Source of the DNA: Microbacterium oleivorans
GTDB lineage: Bacteria; Actinomycetota; Actinomycetes; Actinomycetales; Microbacteriaceae
Assembly: GCF_001644225.1 (NCBI RefSeq)
Contig: NZ_LSTV01000001.1
Location: forward strand, 558,001 to 622,000
Direction: 5' to 3'
DNA length: 64,000 bases
A program made the position numbers and the translations under genes. Below the pieces are notes generated by a model, which worked only from the letters and a program-made list of their open reading frames with translations, did not search any database and had not been told where the DNA came from. Below, piece by piece: positions 34,248-44,219 of the stretch (position 1 is its first letter; every line of letters begins with the position of its first letter).

Positions 34248-35017
34248 CCTCGGGAGGACTCCGCGGTACCCGCGTCCTCGTCCCCCGGGGCGGGGCGTGG
34301 GGCGACCGCGTCGCGGCCGACCTGCACGCCCGCGGCGCGGACGCCGTCATCGCACCGCTCATCTCCTCCGCCGCCCCGCGAGACACCGCCGCCCGCGACC
34401 GCGCCTTCGCGGCGCTGTCGGCGGGGGCGTACGCCTGGCTGTTCGTCACCAGCGCTGCGAGCGTCGAGCAGCTGCGGCAGCACGGGGTGCGGATCCCCGA
34501 CACCACCCGGATCGCCGCCGTCGGCAGGGCCACCGCGCGCGCCGTGACCGAGGCCGGGTGGGAGGTCGACTTCGTCCCCGCCGGGGCGTCCTCGGCGGCC
34601 GCACTCGCCGCCCAGTGGTGCGCCGACCGGTATCCCGCCGCGACCGGGCGTTCGCTCGTCGTGCGCAGCGACCTCGCCCAGGCCGTCGTCAGCGACGAGC
34701 TCGAGGTGCGCGGCTTCGCCGTCGACGTCTGCATCGCCTACCGGACCGTCGGCGTCGACCTCGAACCGGAGGTCGCGGACGCGCTCCGCTCCGGCGGCAT
34801 CGACGTCGTGCTGCTCACCTCGCTGAGCGTCGGCAGGGAGCTGCGCCGCCAGGTCGGGCGGCTCCCGGCATCCACCCTCGTCGCCTCGATCGGACCGGGG
34901 ACGTCGCGCGACGCGGCCGTCCTCGGATTCACGGTCGGGCACACCGCACAGACCCAGAGCATCGACGCGCTGATCGCCGAGCTCGACGCCCACCTCCCCG
35001 TCAAGGAGTCGTCATGA
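34244..35017 (+). CDS. hemD: Uroporphyrinogen III synthase
   Basis: 257 residues from ATG 34244. HemD sequences are poorly conserved, but the order is diagnostic: [18 protein letters not shown] at the N-terminus, [24 protein letters not shown] and [12 protein letters not shown]. It closes and isomerises hydroxymethylbilane. Position between hemC and hemB, with ATGA overlaps on both sides, supports the call. It is a stand-alone protein, not fused to a SAM methyltransferase as in some actinobacteria. Confidence 0.92.
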   Translation: MTSGGLRGTRVLVPRGGAWGDRVAADLHARGADAVIAPLISSAAPRDTAARDRAFAALSAGAYAWLFVTSAASVEQLRQHGVRIPDTTRIAAVGRATARAVTEAGWEVDFVPAGASSAAALAAQWCADRYPAATGRSLVVRSDLAQAVVSDELEVRGFAVDVCIAYRTVGVDLEPEVADALRSGGIDVVLLTSLSVGRELRRQVGRLPASTLVASIGPGTSRDAAVLGFTVGHTAQTQSIDALIAELDAHLPVKESS

Positions 35018-36009
35018 CCTCGTTCCCCACCCGTCGCCTGCGCCGTCTGCGCGGCACGCCGGCGCTGCGCCGCCTCGCCGCCGAGCACCACCTCGTGCCC
35101 TCGCAGCTCGTGCTGCCGGTCTTCGTCAAGGAGGGCATCACTGAGGCGCAGCCGATCGCGAGCATGCCGGGGGTGTCGCAGCATCCGCTCGAAGCGATCG
35201 CCGACGTCGTCGACGAGGCGGCGGCCGCGGGCCTCGGCGGGATCATGCTCTTCGGCGTCCCCGCCGTCCGCGACGCGGTCGGCAGCGGCGCGACCGACCC
35301 GGACGGGATCCTCAACCGCGCGATCGCGGTCGCCGCGCGCGCGGCCGCCGGACGCCTCACCGTGCAGGCCGACCTCTGCCTCGATGAGTTCACGGACCAC
35401 GGCCACTGCGGGCTGCTCGCCGCGGACGGCTCGGTCGACAACGACGCGACCCTCGAGGTCTACGCCGAGATGGGTGTCGCGCAGGCGCGCGCCGGCGCCG
35501 ACGTGCTGGGACTGTCGGGGATGATGGACGGCCAGGTGGCCGCGGTCCGCGCGGGATTGGATGCCGCGGGCTTCGCGCACGTCGCGATTCTCGCCTACTC
35601 CGCGAAGTACGCCTCGGCGTTCTACGGTCCCTTCCGAGACGCCGTCGAGTCGACCCTCCAGGGCGACCGCCGGACCTACCAGATGGACCCCGCGAACGCG
35701 CGCGAAGGTGTCGAGGAGGCGCTCGTCGACATCGCCGAAGGTGCCGACGTCGTCATGGTCAAGCCCGCCATGCCCTACCTCGACGTGCTCGCCCGGGTCT
35801 CGGACCGCTCGAACGTGCCGGTGTGGGCGTACCAGGTGTCGGGGGAGTACGCGATGATCGAGCACGCGTCCGCTGCGGGCCTCATCGACCGCGAGCGCGC
35901 CATCGGCGAGAGCCTGCTCGGCATCCGCCGCGCCGGTGCCGACGTCATCCTCACTTACTGGGCCGTCGAGGTCGCGCACTGGCTGCGCGCCGGGAAGGAA
36001 CTCGCATGA
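35014..36009 (+). CDS. hemB: Porphobilinogen synthase (5-aminolevulinate dehydratase)
   Basis: 331 residues. The metal-site segment [14 protein letters not shown] has the Cys-rich pattern of Zn-dependent enzymes, though with one Cys replaced by Asp. The Schiff-base Lys residues are in [16 protein letters not shown] and [11 protein letters not shown]. It condenses two 5-aminolevulinate molecules to porphobilinogen. ATGA overlaps link it to hemD and hemL. Confidence 0.96.
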   Translation: MTSFPTRRLRRLRGTPALRRLAAEHHLVPSQLVLPVFVKEGITEAQPIASMPGVSQHPLEAIADVVDEAAAAGLGGIMLFGVPAVRDAVGSGATDPDGILNRAIAVAARAAAGRLTVQADLCLDEFTDHGHCGLLAADGSVDNDATLEVYAEMGVAQARAGADVLGLSGMMDGQVAAVRAGLDAAGFAHVAILAYSAKYASAFYGPFRDAVESTLQGDRRTYQMDPANAREGVEEALVDIAEGADVVMVKPAMPYLDVLARVSDRSNVPVWAYQVSGEYAMIEHASAAGLIDRERAIGESLLGIRRAGADVILTYWAVEVAHWLRAGKELA

Positions 36010-37310
36010 GCCGCAATCAGGAGCTGTTCGACCGTGCCCGCGGAGTGATCCCCGGCGGCGTCGATTCGCCGGTCCGGGCCTACGGCTCGGTCGGCGGCAC
36101 GCCGCGGTTCATGGTGTCGGCGCAGGGCGCCTACGTGACGGATGCCGACGGCCGCGACTACGTCGACCTCGTCGCCAGCTGGGGTCCCGCCCTGCTGGGT
36201 CACTCGCACCCTGCCGTGATCGACGCGGTGGTGCAGGCCGCCCAGCGCGGGCTCTCGTTCGGAGCGCCGACGGCGGCCGAGACCGAGCTCGCCGAGGAGA
36301 TCCGCTCGCGCGTCCCCGCCGCCGAGAAGATCCGGCTCGTCTCGACCGGCACCGAGGCGACGATGACGGCGATCCGTCTCGCCCGCGCCGCCACCGGGCG
36401 CGACCTGCTGATCAAGTTCGCCGGGCACTACCACGGGCACTCCGACGGCCTGCTCGCGCAGGCCGGCTCGGGCCTCGCGACCCTCGCCCTGCCAGGGTCC
36501 GCGGGCGTGCCTGCGCCCATCGCCGCGCAGACCCTCGTCATCGGCTACAACGACCGCGCCGCCGTCGAAGAGGTGTTCCGCGCGCACGAGGGCCGGATCG
36601 CCGCGATCATCACCGAGGCCGCCGGCGCCAACATGGGTGTCGTCCCGCCCGCGCCGGGCTTCACGGCGTTCCTCTCCGAGATCGCGCATCGGAACGGCGC
36701 GCTCCTCATCAGTGATGAGGTGCTCACCGGCTTCCGCTCGTCGCGCTCGGGGTACGCGGGCGTGCTGGAGGCGGCGGGGGAGCACGTCGTGCCCGACCTC
36801 ATCGCCTTCGGCAAGGTCATCGGCGGCGGCCTCCCCGTCGCCGCGGTCGCCGGTCGCGCCGAGATCATGGACCTCCTCGCGCCCACCGGTCCCGTCTACC
36901 AGGCGGGCACGCTGTCGGGGAACCCGGTCGCCGTCGCCGCGGGCCTCGCGACCCTCACGCACGCCTACGACGCGGTGTACCGCACGCTCGACGCCGTCGC
37001 GCACACCGTCGCGGACGCGGCATCCGCTGCTCTGACGGATGCCGGGGTGCCCCACGTCGTGCAGTGGGCGGGGACCCTCTTCAGCATCTTCTTCGGCGAG
37101 TCCGTCGTGAACGGCGTGCCCGACTACGCGACGGCGACGTCGCAGGATGCCGACGCCTACGGTCGCTTCTTCCACGCGATGCTCGAGGGCGGCGTGTCGC
37201 TGCCGCCGTCGGCGTTCGAGGCGTGGTTCGTCACGGCCGCGCATGACGACGCCGCGATCAGCCGGATCGTCGAGGCGCTGCCGGCCGCCGCTCGGGCCGC
37301 GGCCGGCTGA
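36006..37310 (+). CDS. hemL: Glutamate-1-semialdehyde 2,1-aminomutase
   Basis: 434 residues. PLP-dependent class III aminotransferase fold: [12 protein letters not shown] at the N-terminus, FVSTG-type region [13 protein letters not shown], and the PLP Lys in [12 protein letters not shown] near residue 265. It converts the HemA product to 5-aminolevulinate. It closes an eight-gene chain in which every junction overlaps, so with hemA all steps from Glu-tRNA to heme b are present except the glutamyl-tRNA synthetase. Confidence 0.97.
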   Translation: MSRNQELFDRARGVIPGGVDSPVRAYGSVGGTPRFMVSAQGAYVTDADGRDYVDLVASWGPALLGHSHPAVIDAVVQAAQRGLSFGAPTAAETELAEEIRSRVPAAEKIRLVSTGTEATMTAIRLARAATGRDLLIKFAGHYHGHSDGLLAQAGSGLATLALPGSAGVPAPIAAQTLVIGYNDRAAVEEVFRAHEGRIAAIITEAAGANMGVVPPAPGFTAFLSEIAHRNGALLISDEVLTGFRSSRSGYAGVLEAAGEHVVPDLIAFGKVIGGGLPVAAVAGRAEIMDLLAPTGPVYQAGTLSGNPVAVAAGLATLTHAYDAVYRTLDAVAHTVADAASAALTDAGVPHVVQWAGTLFSIFFGESVVNGVPDYATATSQDADAYGRFFHAMLEGGVSLPPSAFEAWFVTAAHDDAAISRIVEALPAAARAAAG

Positions 37311-37330
37311 GGGGCGGGACGGGGCGCCGG

Positions 37331-37336
37331 TAGGCT
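37331..37336 (+). promoter_or_regulatory. -10 element of ksgA (leaderless)
   Basis: TAGGCT lies 7 bases before ATG 37344, 20 bases after the hemL stop. It separates ksgA transcription from the heme cluster. Confidence 0.5.
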
Positions 37337-37343
37337 GGAACCC

Positions 37344-38183
37344 ATGCCCGTCACCCTCCTCGGAGCCGCCGAGATCCGCGCCCTCGCCGCCGACCTCGAC
37401 GTCACCCCGACCAAGAAGCTCGGGCAGAACTTCGTCGTCGATGCGAACACGGTGCGCAAGATCGTCACTGCCGCGCGGGTCACCTCCGCCGACCGCGTCG
37501 TCGAGGTGGGGCCGGGCCTCGGGTCGCTGACCCTCGCGATCCTCGAGACCGGCGCGCCGGTGACCGCCGTCGAGATCGACCACCGCCTCGCCGAACGCCT
37601 GCCCGCCACCGCGGCGGCGCACGGCGTGCCCGACGGTGCGCTCACCGTCGTCGCCGAGGACGCCCTGCGCGTGAGCGAGCTCCCCGGCGACCCCGACGTC
37701 CTGGTCGCGAACCTGCCGTACAACGTGAGCGTTCCCGTGCTCCTGCACTTCATGGAGCACTTCCCGACCATTCAGCGCGGCGTCGTCATGGTGCAGGCGG
37801 AGGTCGGCGAACGCCTCGCGGCGCCCTCCGGCTCGAAGGTCTACGGCGCCCCGAGCGTCAAGGCCGCCTGGTACGGCACCTGGCGTCTCGCCGGCACCGT
37901 CTCGCGTCAGGTGTTCTGGCCGGTCCCCAACGTCGACAGCGTCCTCGTCGGATTCGAGCGCGACACCGATGCCCGCGGCACCGAGGAGGAGCGACTCCGC
38001 ACCTTCGCCATCGTCGACGCCGCGTTCCAGCAGCGCCGCAAGATGCTCCGTCAGGCGCTCTCCGGCGTCCTCGGTGGTTCCTCCGCGGCGGCCAGCGACG
38101 TGCTCGAGCGCGCCGGCGTGGCACCCACCGCGCGCGGCGAGGAACTCACGATCGAGGACTTCGTCCGCATCGCCCGCGCCTGA
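37344..38183 (+). CDS. ksgA: 16S rRNA dimethyladenosine transferase
   Basis: 279 residues. [13 protein letters not shown] is the N-terminal signature, [12 protein letters not shown] is the SAM-binding motif I, and [10 protein letters not shown] is the catalytic NLPY motif. It dimethylates A1518 and A1519 in 16S rRNA; its loss gives kasugamycin resistance. The actinobacterial neighbours tatD (upstream) and ispE (downstream) are present but separated by inserted genes. Confidence 0.97.
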   Translation: MPVTLLGAAEIRALAADLDVTPTKKLGQNFVVDANTVRKIVTAARVTSADRVVEVGPGLGSLTLAILETGAPVTAVEIDHRLAERLPATAAAHGVPDGALTVVAEDALRVSELPGDPDVLVANLPYNVSVPVLLHFMEHFPTIQRGVVMVQAEVGERLAAPSGSKVYGAPSVKAAWYGTWRLAGTVSRQVFWPVPNVDSVLVGFERDTDARGTEEERLRTFAIVDAAFQQRRKMLRQALSGVLGGSSAAASDVLERAGVAPTARGEELTIEDFVRIARA

Positions 38184-38234
38184 GCCGGCGGCATCCGGTC
38201 GCGAGGTCTTCGCGCGTCGTTCACCGCGCGTTCC

Positions 38235-38259
38235 CGAAACATGCCGGTAACATTTCGGA
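38235..38259. promoter_or_regulatory. 25-base dyad over the -10 of the phosphodiesterase gene
   Basis: CCGAAA and TTTCGG arms flank 13 bases; the right part contains TAACAT (38249-38254), a plausible -10 giving a ~45-base leader. Inside it GAAAC-N6-GTAAC resembles part of an actinobacterial GlnR box, but only two of four half-sites are good. Confidence 0.4.
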
Positions 38260-38305
38260 GCAAGGCGGGGGTACCCGAGCCTCCGCACCGACGGAAGAAG
38301 TGACC

Positions 38306-39220
38306 ATGCGCCGCGCCGAGCATCCGGCCGCCGAACGGATCCTGCTCCACCTCAGTGACACGCACCTGCGCGGTCCCGGCCCCCGCCTGTTCGACAGCGT
38401 CGACGGCGAGGCCTCGCTCACCGCCGCCCTCCGGGCCATCGAGTCCAGCGGCATCGCCCCCGACGCCGTCGTCTTCACGGGCGACCTCGTCGACCTCGGC
38501 GAGGTCGCGGCATACGACGCGATCCGCGCGCTCGTCGAGCCGTTCGCCGAGCGTCTGGGCGCCCGCCTGCTGTGGGTCATGGGGAACCACGACGACCGGG
38601 GCGCGTTCCGTTCCCGACTGCTCGACGACACCCCCGCCGACCCGACGGCGCCCTACGACCGCGTCGACGAGCTCGACGGCCTGCGCATCGTGACGCTCGA
38701 CACCAGCGTGCCCGGGCACCACCACGGCGAACTGTCCGACGCGCAGCTCCGCTGGCTGCGCAATGTCCTCGCCACTCCGGCACCGCTCGGCACCGTGCTG
38801 GCCATGCACCACCCGCCCGTCCCGAGCGTGCTGCCGCTCGCGGCGAGCGTCGAGCTGCGCGACCAGCGCCGCCTCGCCGAGGTCCTCCGCGGCACGGACG
38901 TGCGCGCGATCATCGCGGGCCACCTGCACTACTCGACCTTCGCGACCTTCGCGGGCATCCCCGTCTCGGTCGCTTCATCGACGTGTTACGCGCAGGACCT
39001 CACGGTTCCTGTCGGCGGCACGCGGCCGCAGGACGGCGCGCAGGCGTACAACATGGTGCACGTCTACGACGACACGGTCGTCCACTCGGTGGTCCCGATC
39101 GACGTCTCCGCGCCGCTCGAGTACATCGACCCGGACGAGGCTCAGCGCCGCCTGCGGGAAGCCGGTGTCAGCGGGTCGGTCACGCGTGCAGCTCGACCGG
39201 GCGTGCCGGCGCTGCACTGA
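38306..39220 (+). CDS. Metallophosphoesterase, probable cyclic-nucleotide phosphodiesterase (CpdA-like)
   Basis: 304 residues. The full metallophosphoesterase motif set is present in order: [30 protein letters not shown] and AGHLHYS. This order fits class III (CpdA/Rv0805-like) phosphodiesterases that hydrolyse cyclic nucleotides, but other phosphoesters are possible. ATG 38306 is preferred because GGAAGAAG ends five bases before it; the in-frame GTG 38300 overlaps that Shine-Dalgarno. The 3' end overlaps the convergent Stealth gene by 41 bases. Confidence 0.88.
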   Translation: MRRAEHPAAERILLHLSDTHLRGPGPRLFDSVDGEASLTAALRAIESSGIAPDAVVFTGDLVDLGEVAAYDAIRALVEPFAERLGARLLWVMGNHDDRGAFRSRLLDDTPADPTAPYDRVDELDGLRIVTLDTSVPGHHHGELSDAQLRWLRNVLATPAPLGTVLAMHHPPVPSVLPLAASVELRDQRRLAEVLRGTDVRAIIAGHLHYSTFATFAGIPVSVASSTCYAQDLTVPVGGTRPQDGAQAYNMVHVYDDTVVHSVVPIDVSAPLEYIDPDEAQRRLREAGVSGSVTRAARPGVPALH

Positions 39221-40748
39221 CGGCCGGGTCCTCCCACGGCGCACGGATCGGGAAGAGGCGCTCGAGCAACCCCGTCACGGCCCGCACCCGGACGGGCTCG
39301 GGCACCTCGTGGTCGCCGCCGTCGTTGAGGCAGAACATGTCGACGTCGCCGCGCTCGGCGAGCTTCTCCATGCGCCGCAGCGACGCCGCCTGCGTGGTCT
39401 GGAAGTACCGCACCCGCGGTGCCGTCGAGGCGATCGCCCGGCCGGTGAACTGCGCGTAGTAGTGGTACAGGCAGTTGGTCACCGAGACGTCGGTCGCGGA
39501 ACGGAAGCGGGATGCCGCCGTCCGCCGGATCTCCTCGGGGAACTCCCGCTCGAGCTCGAACATGATGCTGCGGCGCAGGGGCGCGGCGCAGTGCTCGAGG
39601 TCCCGGACGATCGTGCGGCCGAAGCGCTCCTGCAGCAGTTCGCGGTTCAGGCGCAGCGCGTTGTCGTGCCCGCTGCGGGCGACGCGGCGCGGGCCCGTGC
39701 CGATGCGGACATCGCACTCGACGAACGACGAGACGCCGGCGGGGGAGAAGAAGAGCTCCGGGGAGAGCGGCCGCCCGAAGAACATGTCGTCGTTGGAGTA
39801 GAGGAAGTGCTCGGACAGGCCCTCGATGCGGTGCAGCTGCGCTTCGACGGCGTGCGAGTTGTGCGTCGGGAGCACGGCGGGGTCCTCGAAGAACTCCTCG
39901 CTGCGGACGATCGTCACCTTGGGGTGGTCGAGCAGCCACGCCGGGGCGGGGGAGTCGGTCGCGATGAAGATGCGACGCACCCACGGCGCGTACATGTGGA
40001 CGCTCCGCAGTGCGTAGCGCAGCTCGTCGACGTGGCGGTAGCGGGCGGGGCCGTCGTCGCCGTCGCCGACGACGTACTCCGAGAGCTGCGCGGCTCGCTG
40101 ACGCTGGAACTCCGACGACGACCCGTCGACCCAGGAGAACACCATGTCGATCTCGTGCGTGACGTCGCCCGGGTGCGGGTCGAACATCCCGTCCAGGGTC
40201 TGCCAGGTGCGCCCGTAGCGCTCCACCGTGGCCGGTTCGACGTCCTCGGCGGCGAACACGCGACGCGTGAGGTCGTTCGCGTGGGGCGCCTCGACGAGCT
40301 CCTCGCCGAAGCGCCAGAACTCGACGCGCACGCCGTAGCCGGCGCCGTAGCGCAGCTCGCCGGCGACGCGCGGTCGGAACACCCGCACCGAGGCGGGACC
40401 CGAGGCGCGCAGGCGCAGCTCGCCGAACGGCACCGGCGTGCCGCCCTTCGCCTTCGCGTAGAGCGGCTCGGTGACGGCACGGTCCGAGAGCGCGGCGAGG
40501 GCGCGAGCCCGGTGGGCGAGGTCGACGACGAGGCCCGGCACGGAGCCCGAGTGACGGATGAGGAGGTGCGGGATGCCGGCATCCGCCAGCGTGTCCGCGA
40601 TCAGCAGCAGGTCGTCGATGCGCGCCTGCTCGGGGGTGGTGTCGTCATGGCGCAGGTGCAGCATGCCTCCGATGAGGACGATGTCCTCGCGCTCGAGGAG
40701 AGCGGTCCAGGAACCACCCTCGGTCGGCAGTGCAGTCAGTCGCGCCAT
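39180..40748 (-). CDS. Stealth-family sugar-1-phosphate transferase
   Basis: 522 residues from ATG 40748, chosen because GAGGGAG lies just upstream; an ORF extension to 40805 lacks such a site. All four Stealth conserved regions are visible: CR1 [12 protein letters not shown] (about 205), CR2 [19 protein letters not shown]3 [20 protein letters not shown] with YSNDDMFFG, and CR4 [14 protein letters not shown]. Family members transfer hexose-1-phosphate in capsule or cell-wall polymer synthesis. The ~200-residue N-terminal region has no domain I recognise. No other capsule genes are adjacent. A minus-strand TAGTCT at 40783-40788 may be its -10. Confidence 0.9.
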   Translation of the reverse strand: MARLTALPTEGGSWTALLEREDIVLIGGMLHLRHDDTTPEQARIDDLLLIADTLADAGIPHLLIRHSGSVPGLVVDLAHRARALAALSDRAVTEPLYAKAKGGTPVPFGELRLRASGPASVRVFRPRVAGELRYGAGYGVRVEFWRFGEELVEAPHANDLTRRVFAAEDVEPATVERYGRTWQTLDGMFDPHPGDVTHEIDMVFSWVDGSSSEFQRQRAAQLSEYVVGDGDDGPARYRHVDELRYALRSVHMYAPWVRRIFIATDSPAPAWLLDHPKVTIVRSEEFFEDPAVLPTHNSHAVEAQLHRIEGLSEHFLYSNDDMFFGRPLSPELFFSPAGVSSFVECDVRIGTGPRRVARSGHDNALRLNRELLQERFGRTIVRDLEHCAAPLRRSIMFELEREFPEEIRRTAASRFRSATDVSVTNCLYHYYAQFTGRAIASTAPRVRYFQTTQAASLRRMEKLAERGDVDMFCLNDGGDHEVPEPVRVRAVTGLLERLFPIRAPWEDPAVSAAPARPVELHA

Positions 40749-40830
40749 ATGTTCTCCCTCTGTGTGCGTCTCCGGTCGGACAAGACTAGGTCTCCGTCGT
40801 TTCACCGACGTTTCGGGTGCCCATCGTCGA

Positions 40831-40836
40831 TAGCCT
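40831..40836 (+). promoter_or_regulatory. -10 element of the aldo/keto reductase gene (leaderless)
   Basis: TAGCCT lies 6 bases before ATG 40843. The run of six G between them is not a standard Shine-Dalgarno at that distance. Confidence 0.5.
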
Positions 40837-40842
40837 GGGGGG

Positions 40843-41916
40843 ATGACCGACTACGCGGACCGCTTCCCTCCGTCGCGCAACGGCGACACCCACCGCCCCT
40901 ATCAGGCGGCATCCTCCCGCTACGATGCGGGGGCGTTCCGCCAGGTCGGCTCGAGCGGCCTGTATCTGCCGGCGATCTCGCTGGGACTGTGGTGGAACTT
41001 CGGGGACAACATCCCCTTCGACAACCAGCGTACTCTGCTTCGCCACGCCTTCGATCGGGGCGTCACCCACTTCGACCTGGCGAACAACTACGGCCCGCCG
41101 TTCGGGTCCGCCGAGACGAATTTCGGGCGCATGATGCGCGAGGACTTCGCGCCCTACCGTGACGAGATCCTCATCTCGTCGAAGGCCGGATACGACATGT
41201 GGCCGGGCCCCTACGGCAACAACGGCTCGCGGAAGTACCTCATCGCGAGCGCCGAGCAGTCGCTGAAGCGGATGAGCGTCGACTACGTCGACATCTTCTA
41301 CTCGCACCGCGCCGACCCGGTGACCCCCATCGAGGAGACGATCGGTGCCCTCGACACCCTCGTCCGGCAGGGCAAGGCGCTCTACGTCGGGATCTCGTCG
41401 TACAGCGCCGAGCGCACCGAGGAGGCGGTGGCCATCGCGAAGGACCTCGGTACGCCGCTGGTCATCCACCAGCCCTCGTACTCGATCCTGAACCGTTGGG
41501 TCGAGGACGGTCTGACCGACTCGCTGCGCGCCGCCGGCATGGGCGCGATCGCGTTCACGCCGCTCGCGCAGGGCCTGCTGACCGACAAGTACCTCGGCGA
41601 CGGCACGGCCGACCGGGCGCAGAGCCGATTCTCGCTGCCCGACGGGCAGCTCAACCAGAAGGCGCTCGACACCCTGCGCGGGCTCAACGACATCGCTCAG
41701 CAGCGCGGCCAGACGCTCGCGCAGATGGCGATCCAGTGGATCCTCCGCGACGATGTCGTGACGTCGGCGCTCATCGGAGCCTCGCGGCCCGAGCAGCTGG
41801 ATCAGAACCTCGCCGCGACCGAGGGCGCCCCGTTCGACGACGACGAGCTCGCTCGTATCGACGCGCTCTCGGGTGCGATCGACGTCGACCTGTGGGCCGA
41901 CTCGGCGAACGCGTGA
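40843..41916 (+). CDS. Aldo/keto reductase, L-glyceraldehyde-3-phosphate reductase-like (AKR14)
   Basis: 357 residues. The TIM-barrel family signatures include GVTHFDLANNYGPPFGSAE, with catalytic Asp and Tyr, and ILISSKAGYDMWPGPYG, with the catalytic Lys. Next come the His in FYSHRADP and the NADPH pocket in TSALIGASRPEQ. Closest in pattern to E. coli YghZ/Gpr, which detoxifies methylglyoxal and reduces L-glyceraldehyde 3-phosphate; related YajO/Kv-beta-like enzymes are alternatives. The stop overlaps ispE as GTGA, so the two are coexpressed although their functions look unrelated apart from triose metabolism. Confidence 0.9.
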   Translation: MTDYADRFPPSRNGDTHRPYQAASSRYDAGAFRQVGSSGLYLPAISLGLWWNFGDNIPFDNQRTLLRHAFDRGVTHFDLANNYGPPFGSAETNFGRMMREDFAPYRDEILISSKAGYDMWPGPYGNNGSRKYLIASAEQSLKRMSVDYVDIFYSHRADPVTPIEETIGALDTLVRQGKALYVGISSYSAERTEEAVAIAKDLGTPLVIHQPSYSILNRWVEDGLTDSLRAAGMGAIAFTPLAQGLLTDKYLGDGTADRAQSRFSLPDGQLNQKALDTLRGLNDIAQQRGQTLAQMAIQWILRDDVVTSALIGASRPEQLDQNLAATEGAPFDDDELARIDALSGAIDVDLWADSANA

Positions 41917-42839
41917 GCCTGAGCATCGACCCGGCCCGGCGCGTGCACGTGCGCGCGCCGGGCAAGCTCAACCTCTTCTTCGACGTGGGAGCCGTCGGCG
42001 ACGACGGCTACCACGAGGTCGCATCGGTCTACCAGGCGGTGTCGCTGTTCGAGGACCTCTGGGCCTCGCATGACGACGGCTTCCACCTCACCGTGACCGG
42101 CGACGTCGACGTGTCGGGCGTCCCGCTCGACGAGCGCAACCTCGCGCTCCGTGCGGCGCGCGCCGTGACCGAGGCGGTCGGCTGGGAGGGCGGCATCCGT
42201 CTGCATATCCACAAGGGCGTCCCGGTGGCGGGCGGCATGGGCGGAGGGTCGGCGGATGCCGCCGCCGCCCTCGTCGCCGTCAACGAGCTGATCGACGCCG
42301 GCCTGTCGACCGCCGAGCTCCACGCGCTCGGCGCGCGACTCGGCGCGGACGTGCCTTTCGCGCTGCTGGGCGGCACCGCCGTCGGCACCGGGCGCGGCGA
42401 CGAGCTCGCCCCGGCGCTCGGCCGCGGCCGCTTCGCATGGGTGCTCGTCACCGACGGCGACGGGCTCTCGACCCCCGAGGTCTACGGCACCCTCGACCGG
42501 CTGCGCGAGACGGCCGATATCCGTCCCGGCCGCCTCATGCCGGAGGTCGATCCCGCGGTGCTGCGCGCCCTGCGGTCGGGGGATGCCGCGGCCCTGGCCG
42601 CCGCGATCCGCAACGACCTCCAGCTGGCAGCCGTCCACCTGCGTCCGGCTCTCGCCGACGTGCTCGACGCGGGTCTGGCCGCCGGGGCCCTGGGCGGACT
42701 CGTGTCGGGATCGGGCCCGACGGTCGCGTTCCTCGCGGCCGACGACGCGCACGCGGACGGGATCGCGGCCCGTCTGGCCGAGCAGGGGCACACCTCCCAC
42801 GCGGTCACGGGACCGGTCGCCGGCACGCGGATCCTCTGA
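41913..42839 (+). CDS. ispE: 4-diphosphocytidyl-2-C-methyl-D-erythritol kinase
   Basis: 308 residues from GTG 41913. A GHMP kinase: N-terminal APGKLNLFFDVG, the ATP loop PVAGGMGGGSADAAA near residue 105, and C-terminal GLVSGSGPTVAFL. It phosphorylates CDP-methylerythritol in the MEP isoprenoid pathway. In other actinobacteria it directly follows ksgA; here a phosphodiesterase, a Stealth gene and an aldo/keto reductase are interposed. Confidence 0.96.
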   Translation: MSLSIDPARRVHVRAPGKLNLFFDVGAVGDDGYHEVASVYQAVSLFEDLWASHDDGFHLTVTGDVDVSGVPLDERNLALRAARAVTEAVGWEGGIRLHIHKGVPVAGGMGGGSADAAAALVAVNELIDAGLSTAELHALGARLGADVPFALLGGTAVGTGRGDELAPALGRGRFAWVLVTDGDGLSTPEVYGTLDRLRETADIRPGRLMPEVDPAVLRALRSGDAAALAAAIRNDLQLAAVHLRPALADVLDAGLAAGALGGLVSGSGPTVAFLAADDAHADGIAARLAEQGHTSHAVTGPVAGTRIL

Positions 42840-42859
42840 CGCGCGTCGGCGGCTCCCCG

Positions 42860-42865
42860 TAGCCT
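42860..42865 (+). promoter_or_regulatory. -10 element of the Eis-like gene (leaderless)
   Basis: TAGCCT lies 7 bases before ATG 42873, only 20 bases after the ispE stop. Confidence 0.5.
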
Positions 42866-42872
42866 GGAACGC

Positions 42873-44183
42873 ATGACCTCCCTCGGCGACGCCTTCCACT
42901 CCGCTCCGCTCGACGAGACCCTCCGCGCGGCGATCGAGGCCGACGGCCTCCGCATCGCCCGCGTCGGCGACGACGACCGTGCCGCGTCGGACAGGTGGAC
43001 GGATGCCGTGGCCCGCGGCTTCCTCGACGGCGAACGCAACGACCTGCAGCGCGGCGAGGCGTTCGCGCGCAGCCGCTACCGTCGCAAGATCGGTGTGTAC
43101 GACCCCGGCGCCGTCCAGCCCGACGAGCCGGTCACGACGTTCGCGTCGTGGATCGCCGAGCTCGCCCTGCCCGGCGGTGCCGCCATCCCGATGTGCGCGA
43201 TCAGCGCCGTCACCGTCGCGCCCACGCACCGCCGCCGGCGTCTGCTCTCGCGGGTCATGGCGGGGGAGCTGCGCACCGCCGTGGCGCAGGGCGCGCCGAT
43301 CGCGGGCCTGACGGTGAGCGAGTCCGGCATCTACGGCCGGTTCGGGTTCGCCCCCGCCGCGGCGGCGACCTCGTGGGAGATCCGGACGCGCCGCGCCGGG
43401 TGGATCGGGCCTGTCGCACCGGGCCGGCTCGATTACGTCACGCGCGAGCAGGCGAGGGATGCCGCCGCCGCGCTGCACGAGCGCACGCGGCTCGCCTCGC
43501 CCGGCGAGATCGCGATGCCGGGCGGGCACTGGGACCGCACGTACGGCACGCGGCCCGACGCCGAGAAGGCGGAGCGACTCCGCGCCGTGCAGTACCGCTC
43601 GCCGGAGGGCGAGGTCGAGGGTGTCGCGCTGTACTCGGTCAGCGAGAACGACGACGACTGGTCCGCCTCGAACGCCACGGTGCACCAGCTTCTGGCGGTG
43701 ACCGATGCCGCCTACGCCGGGCTCTGGCGCTTCCTCCTCTCGCTCGATCTCATCGGCACCGTCCGGGCCAGCGAGCTCTCGCTCGACGAGCCGCTCTGGT
43801 GGATGATCGCCGACCAGCGCGCCGCCCGCATCACGATCGCGGACCACCACTACCTGCGCATCCTCGACGTCCCGACGGTGCTCGCGGCCCGCGGGTACGA
43901 CGTCGACGACGTGGTGGCGCTCGAGGTCACCGATCCGCTCGGGATCGCCGACGGCACGTTCGTCCTGTCGGCGGGCGCGGAGCCGGGCGTCGACGTGGTC
44001 GACGAGGCGCCCCTCGGCATCCCGCGGGCGACTCTGGGGGTCGCAGAGCTGTCGGCGATCCTGCTCGGCGGCGTCTCGCCCGTCACCCTCGCCCGCGCGG
44101 GACGCATCGAGACCGACGACGCGCACCGCCTCGCCCGCGTGTTCGCCTCGACCACCACGCCGCGACTGAGCTTCTGGTACTGA
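42873..44183 (+). CDS. Eis-family GNAT N-acetyltransferase
   Basis: 436 residues. The organisation is that of Eis: an N-terminal GNAT fold with the acetyl-CoA loop VTVAPTHRRRRLLSRVM near residue 112, a second degenerate GNAT-like region, and a C-terminal sterol-carrier-like domain ending in SFWY, whose free carboxylate is catalytic in Eis. Tyr in SESGIYGRFGF is the likely general acid. Eis proteins acetylate aminoglycosides and other amines; the natural substrate here is unknown. Confidence 0.9.
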   Translation: MTSLGDAFHSAPLDETLRAAIEADGLRIARVGDDDRAASDRWTDAVARGFLDGERNDLQRGEAFARSRYRRKIGVYDPGAVQPDEPVTTFASWIAELALPGGAAIPMCAISAVTVAPTHRRRRLLSRVMAGELRTAVAQGAPIAGLTVSESGIYGRFGFAPAAAATSWEIRTRRAGWIGPVAPGRLDYVTREQARDAAAALHERTRLASPGEIAMPGGHWDRTYGTRPDAEKAERLRAVQYRSPEGEVEGVALYSVSENDDDWSASNATVHQLLAVTDAAYAGLWRFLLSLDLIGTVRASELSLDEPLWWMIADQRAARITIADHHYLRILDVPTVLAARGYDVDDVVALEVTDPLGIADGTFVLSAGAEPGVDVVDEAPLGIPRATLGVAELSAILLGGVSPVTLARAGRIETDDAHRLARVFASTTTPRLSFWY

Positions 44184-44206
44184 GCAAGCACCCACCGCGC
44201 GCCGCG

Positions 44207-44212
44207 TAGCCT
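44207..44212 (+). promoter_or_regulatory. -10 element of the ABC-F gene (leaderless)
   Basis: TAGCCT lies 7 bases before ATG 44220. GGAGG between them is too close to the start to be a normal Shine-Dalgarno. Confidence 0.5.
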
Positions 44213-44219
44213 GGAGGCG

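Noticed and set aside
38226..38260. Complete GlnR box upstream of the phosphodiesterase
   Set aside because: Only two of four half-sites fit at the right spacing, so I list it as a dyad with weak resemblance only.
35955..38288. 777-codon minus-strand open frame over hemL and ksgA
   Set aside because: It is a shadow frame; hemL and ksgA have all catalytic motifs.
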